Assembly: GCA_015657605.1 (NCBI GenBank)
Contig: JACDQO010000355.1
Span: 1 to 10,227, forward strand
Reading direction: 5' to 3'
Source of the DNA: Limnohabitans sp.
GTDB taxonomy: Bacteria; Pseudomonadota; Gammaproteobacteria; Burkholderiales; Burkholderiaceae_C
Length of the DNA: 10,227 nucleotides
Shown: positions 8,234 through 10,227 of the stretch, in pieces
How the letters are laid out: every line of letters begins with the position of its first letter
Position numbering within the stretch: the stretch's first letter is position 1
Program-made: the position numbers and the translations under genes
Notes under the pieces: model-generated
What the model was told of the DNA's origin: nothing
Seen by the model: the letters and a program-made list of their open reading frames with translations, nothing else
Databases searched by the model: none

Positions 8234-9611
8234 TTAAAGGATGAACTTCTCATAGCGGCCAGACCGAGCCTTGCTCGGGCACCAGGCGCGCCATTTGACC
8301 TCATGCTCGATGCGCTGGCGCAGCATGTCGGACGCTTCGCGCTCACCGTGCACCACATACACCTGCCCGGGTGCGCTGGGCATTTTGTGCAGCCAACTCA
8401 GCAGCTGGTTGGCGTCGGCATGCGCCGAGGCCGACTCGATTTGTGCTACTTCGGCCCTGACCGTCACATCTTGTGCATGGATGCGGATGGTGCTGCGGCC
8501 ACTGGCCAAGGCCGCCCCGCGTGTACCTGGGGCCTGATAACCCGTCAGGATGATCATGTTGCGGTGGTCGCCCGCGTATTGCGCCAAGTGGTGCAAGACG
8601 CGCCCCCCAGTGGCCATGCCACTGGCCGCCAGAATCACCATGGGGCCGTGCCGGTGCACCAGTGATTTGGACTGCTCCGGTGTTTCCAGCATGGTGGCCA
8701 CATGGTCCATTTGGCGCACTTCTTGCACATTCAGGCGGTGCTCGCCCGGGTGGCGCTCAAACAAGGCCGTGGTGTGGATCGCCATGGGGCTGTCCAGAAA
8801 AATCGGCAAACCCTTGGGAATTTCTCCTGCGGCCTTGAGCTGCGCAATGGTGTGCAGCACAGCCTGCGCTCGCCCCACGGCAAACACCGGCACCACGGCC
8901 ACGCCGCCGCGTGCAGCCAGTTTTTTCAGCAGTACCCCGAGTTCTTCGAACAGCTTTTCATGGGGGTGCTGGCGGTCACCATAGGTGGATTCGATCAGCA
9001 CCGTGTCGGCCTGTGGCGGCGGCTCCGGCGGGTTCATCAACGGGTCATCAGGGCGACCCAATCGCCAGAAAACAAAATGCGCCGACGCCCACATCGAGCA
9101 GCAAACTGGCCGCACCCAGGATGTGCCCGGCAGGCTGAAAGCGGCACTTCCAGCCGCGAATGGGCTCGAACCACTGGCCCTGGTGCTCGGCGTGCAATTG
9201 TTTCAGGCAGTGGATGGCCTCTTGCTTGGTGTACAGCGGCAGGGCCGGGGCGTGTTTGGAAAAAGCGTGGCGGTTGGCAAAAAAAGCGTCTTCTTCTTGA
9301 ATGTGCCCGCTGTCGGGCAGCAGAATGCTGGCCAGATCGCATGTTGCTGCAGTGGCATGCACCCGCCCCCGAAATCCGTTTTTCACCAGCAAAGGCAAAT
9401 AGCCGCTGTGGTCCAGGTGCGCGTGGGTCAACACCACCGCATCGATGTGCGCCGGGTTGGCGGGCAGGGGACTCCAGTTGCGCAGGCGCAGTTGTTTGTA
9501 GCCCTGAAACAGCCCGCAATCGACCAGCAGCCGTTTTTGGTTGTGCTCGATCAGGTACTTGGAACCGGTGACGGTGTCGGCTCCGCCAAGGAAGGTGATG
9601 GTGGCGCTCAT
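8234..9611 (-). CDS. MBL-fold beta-CASP RNA-processing type metallo-hydrolase, two frameshifts
   Basis: Predicted zinc-dependent RNase or RNA-processing enzyme of the CPSF73-like beta-CASP group, cytoplasmic, 459 residues after repair. The N-terminal part shows FLGGADTVTGS (7-17), the aspartate in LVDCGLF (about 31), zinc motif HAHLDH (63-68) and GHILGAASLLLDVG (162-175). The later part shows ESTYGDR, ASGMATGG, GYQAPGTRG, SAHAD and VVHGE, typical of the beta-CASP and RNA-specificity regions. Two single-base losses near 9086 and 9060 break the frame; between them a third frame reads RILFSGD, which contains the expected metal-binding aspartate, and restoring one base at each site joins everything as SGDLGRPDD. 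ATG 9611 is chosen because the conserved fold begins there; there is no visible Shine-Dalgarno site, and an in-frame TTG exists at 9659. An FNR-like box sits upstream. A role in general RNA decay or in low-oxygen physiology is possible; the RNA target is unknown. Confidence 0.87.
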
Positions 9612-9645
9612 GCGCCCATGTTCACGGCATTGGCTGGCTCGGGGT

Positions 9646-9659
9646 TTGACTTGGGTCAA
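9646..9659. promoter_or_regulatory. Putative FNR/Anr-type binding site upstream of the MBL gene
   Basis: TTGAC-TTGG-GTCAA is a perfect 5-4-5 palindrome close to the FNR/Anr/CRP-superfamily consensus TTGAT-N4-ATCAA. Its centre (9652.5) lies 41.5 bases upstream of the chosen MBL start codon at 9611. FNR-type activators bind near -41.5 at class II promoters, so transcription could begin at or next to the ATG, giving a leaderless message. That would agree with the missing ribosome-binding site and with a weak GAACAT -10-like hexamer at 9618-9623. This is inference from pattern and spacing; the palindrome could be coincidental. Confidence 0.5.
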
Positions 9660-9690
9660 CGAATGAACCGACCTGCCACTTCATCCCGAA

Positions 9691-9764
9691 GTGCGAGAGG
9701 GGCTGCGGCGGGTGACGATTTTTGCGTACCCGCCATGAGGAACCCGCCGCAGCCCCTCTCGCAC
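9691..9764. repeat. Perfect 23 bp inverted repeat between dnaJ and the MBL gene
   Basis: The arms at 9691-9713 and 9742-9764 are exact reverse complements, very GC-rich, around a 28-base spacer (9714-9741). The left arm begins GTGCGAGAGG and the right arm ends CCTCTCGCAC. A second, weaker pairing is possible inside it, GGCGGGT (9707-9713) with ACCCGCC (9728-9734), and ACCCGCC is repeated directly at 9742-9748. On the minus strand the hairpin lies about 75 bases after the dnaJ stop, but no run of T follows on either side, so it is not a standard intrinsic terminator. It could be a factor-assisted terminator, an mRNA-stabilising hairpin, or a copy of a dispersed palindromic repeat. Confidence 0.8.
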
Positions 9765-9839
9765 CAACCAGCAAGTCAGACATGGCATCCGCGTGAGCGC
9801 AATCATGTCGGGGCTGAAGCCACCGACCTACCGAAATCC

Positions 9840-10227
9840 TCAAGCCCCGAAGAAGCCCTTCAACTTATCGGTCCAGGTTTCGCCGCTGGGCTGGTGTTTG
9901 CCGCCACCTTTGGAGAGCGACTCCTCAAACTCCTTGAGCAGCTTTTTCTGGTGCTCGGTGAGCTTGACAGGTGTCTCGACTGTGATGTGGCAATACAGGT
10001 CGCCCGGGTAACTGCCGCGCACGCCCTTGATGCCCTTGCCGCGCAAGCGGAACTGCTTGCCCGTCTGGGTGCCTTCGGGGATGTCGATGGCCGCTTTGCC
10101 GCCCAAGGTCGGCACTTCGATCTCACCACCCAAAGCCGCTTTGGAAAGTCTGATCGGCACCGCGCAATGCAGGTCGCGCCATCGCGCTCGAAGATGTCCG
10201 TTGCTTTTTCAGGCGGATCTCGATGAA
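9840..10227 (-). CDS. dnaJ: Chaperone DnaJ, C-terminal part, two frameshifts
   Basis: The end of the Hsp40 co-chaperone that delivers unfolded proteins to DnaK and stimulates its ATPase. The gene enters from the right edge, so the J domain, Gly-rich region and zinc fingers are outside the window. The clean frame from about 10160 holds [51 protein letters not shown] and [15 protein letters not shown], standard for the second substrate-binding domain and dimerisation tail, ending KGFFGA. In the last 67 bases the frame is broken twice: one base appears missing near 10175 (restoring [10 protein letters not shown]) and another indel lies near 10205-10209 in a T run (restoring roughly RLKK..DIFERDG). 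The exact residues at the second site are uncertain. dnaJ is essential for heat tolerance, so sequence error is likelier than decay. It is tandem with the MBL gene, 228 bp apart. Confidence 0.93.

Noticed and set aside
9037..9519. Separate 160-codon minus-strand gene within the MBL region
   Set aside because: It is a shadow frame. Its only meaningful part, RILFSGD, is the piece of the MBL protein lying between the two indels.
9691..9764. Intrinsic transcription terminator of dnaJ
   Set aside because: The stem is strong, but neither strand has a T run after it and the spacer is long (28 bases), so it is listed as a repeat.
9622..9843. Small minus-strand open frame (73 codons) between dnaJ and the MBL gene
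   Set aside because: It runs through the inverted repeat and the FNR-like box, starts inside the dnaJ stop region with no ribosome site, and has no recognisable features.

Overview
The window reads as a betaproteobacterial chromosome segment, most likely Burkholderiales and probably Comamonadaceae (a freshwater genus such as Limnohabitans or Rhodoferax is a guess). This rests on the look of the proteins (CphA, DnaJ C-terminus), the moderately high GC content with many TTG leucine codons, and the cphA'/cphA plus ABC/DUF1854 neighbourhood, which I know from Burkholderiales. There are no RNA genes, CRISPR arrays or insertion sequences that I can see.

Layout, left to right: the 3' end of a membrane acyltransferase gene (+, 1-537); converging on it, a two-gene cyanophycin synthetase operon on the minus strand, cphA' (5297-3127) followed by cphA (3091-521); a 174 bp divergent intergenic region (5298-5471); a plus-strand pair made of an ABC exporter with an unusual N-terminal PH-like and zinc-ribbon extension (5472-7766) and a DUF1854 protein (7763-8227) coupled by an ATGA overlap; converging on these, a minus-strand beta-CASP metallo-beta-lactamase-fold RNA-processing type enzyme (9611-8234); a 228 bp intergenic region with a near-consensus FNR/Anr-type box and a perfect 23 bp inverted repeat; and the 3' end of dnaJ (minus, 10227-9840).

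The core is a cyanophycin (multi-L-arginyl-poly-L-aspartate) locus. CphA has complete-looking ATP-grasp and Mur-ligase modules. CphA' is a divergent paralogue whose Mur module has lost its P-loop lysine and its C-terminal domain. The ABC transporter and DUF1854 protein are transcribed away from the cph operon and belong to families that recur beside cyanophycin genes, but their substrate and role are unknown. This is the most promising poorly described system in the window. No cyanophycinase gene is present here.

Four of the seven genes (cphA', the ABC transporter, the MBL enzyme and dnaJ) are broken by one or two small indels each, seven in all, mostly single-base losses, several of them in short runs of one base. 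Reading across them restores full-length conserved proteins, so I treat them as probable sequencing or assembly errors and annotate each gene as one CDS. cphA, the DUF1854 gene and the visible acyltransferase part are intact.
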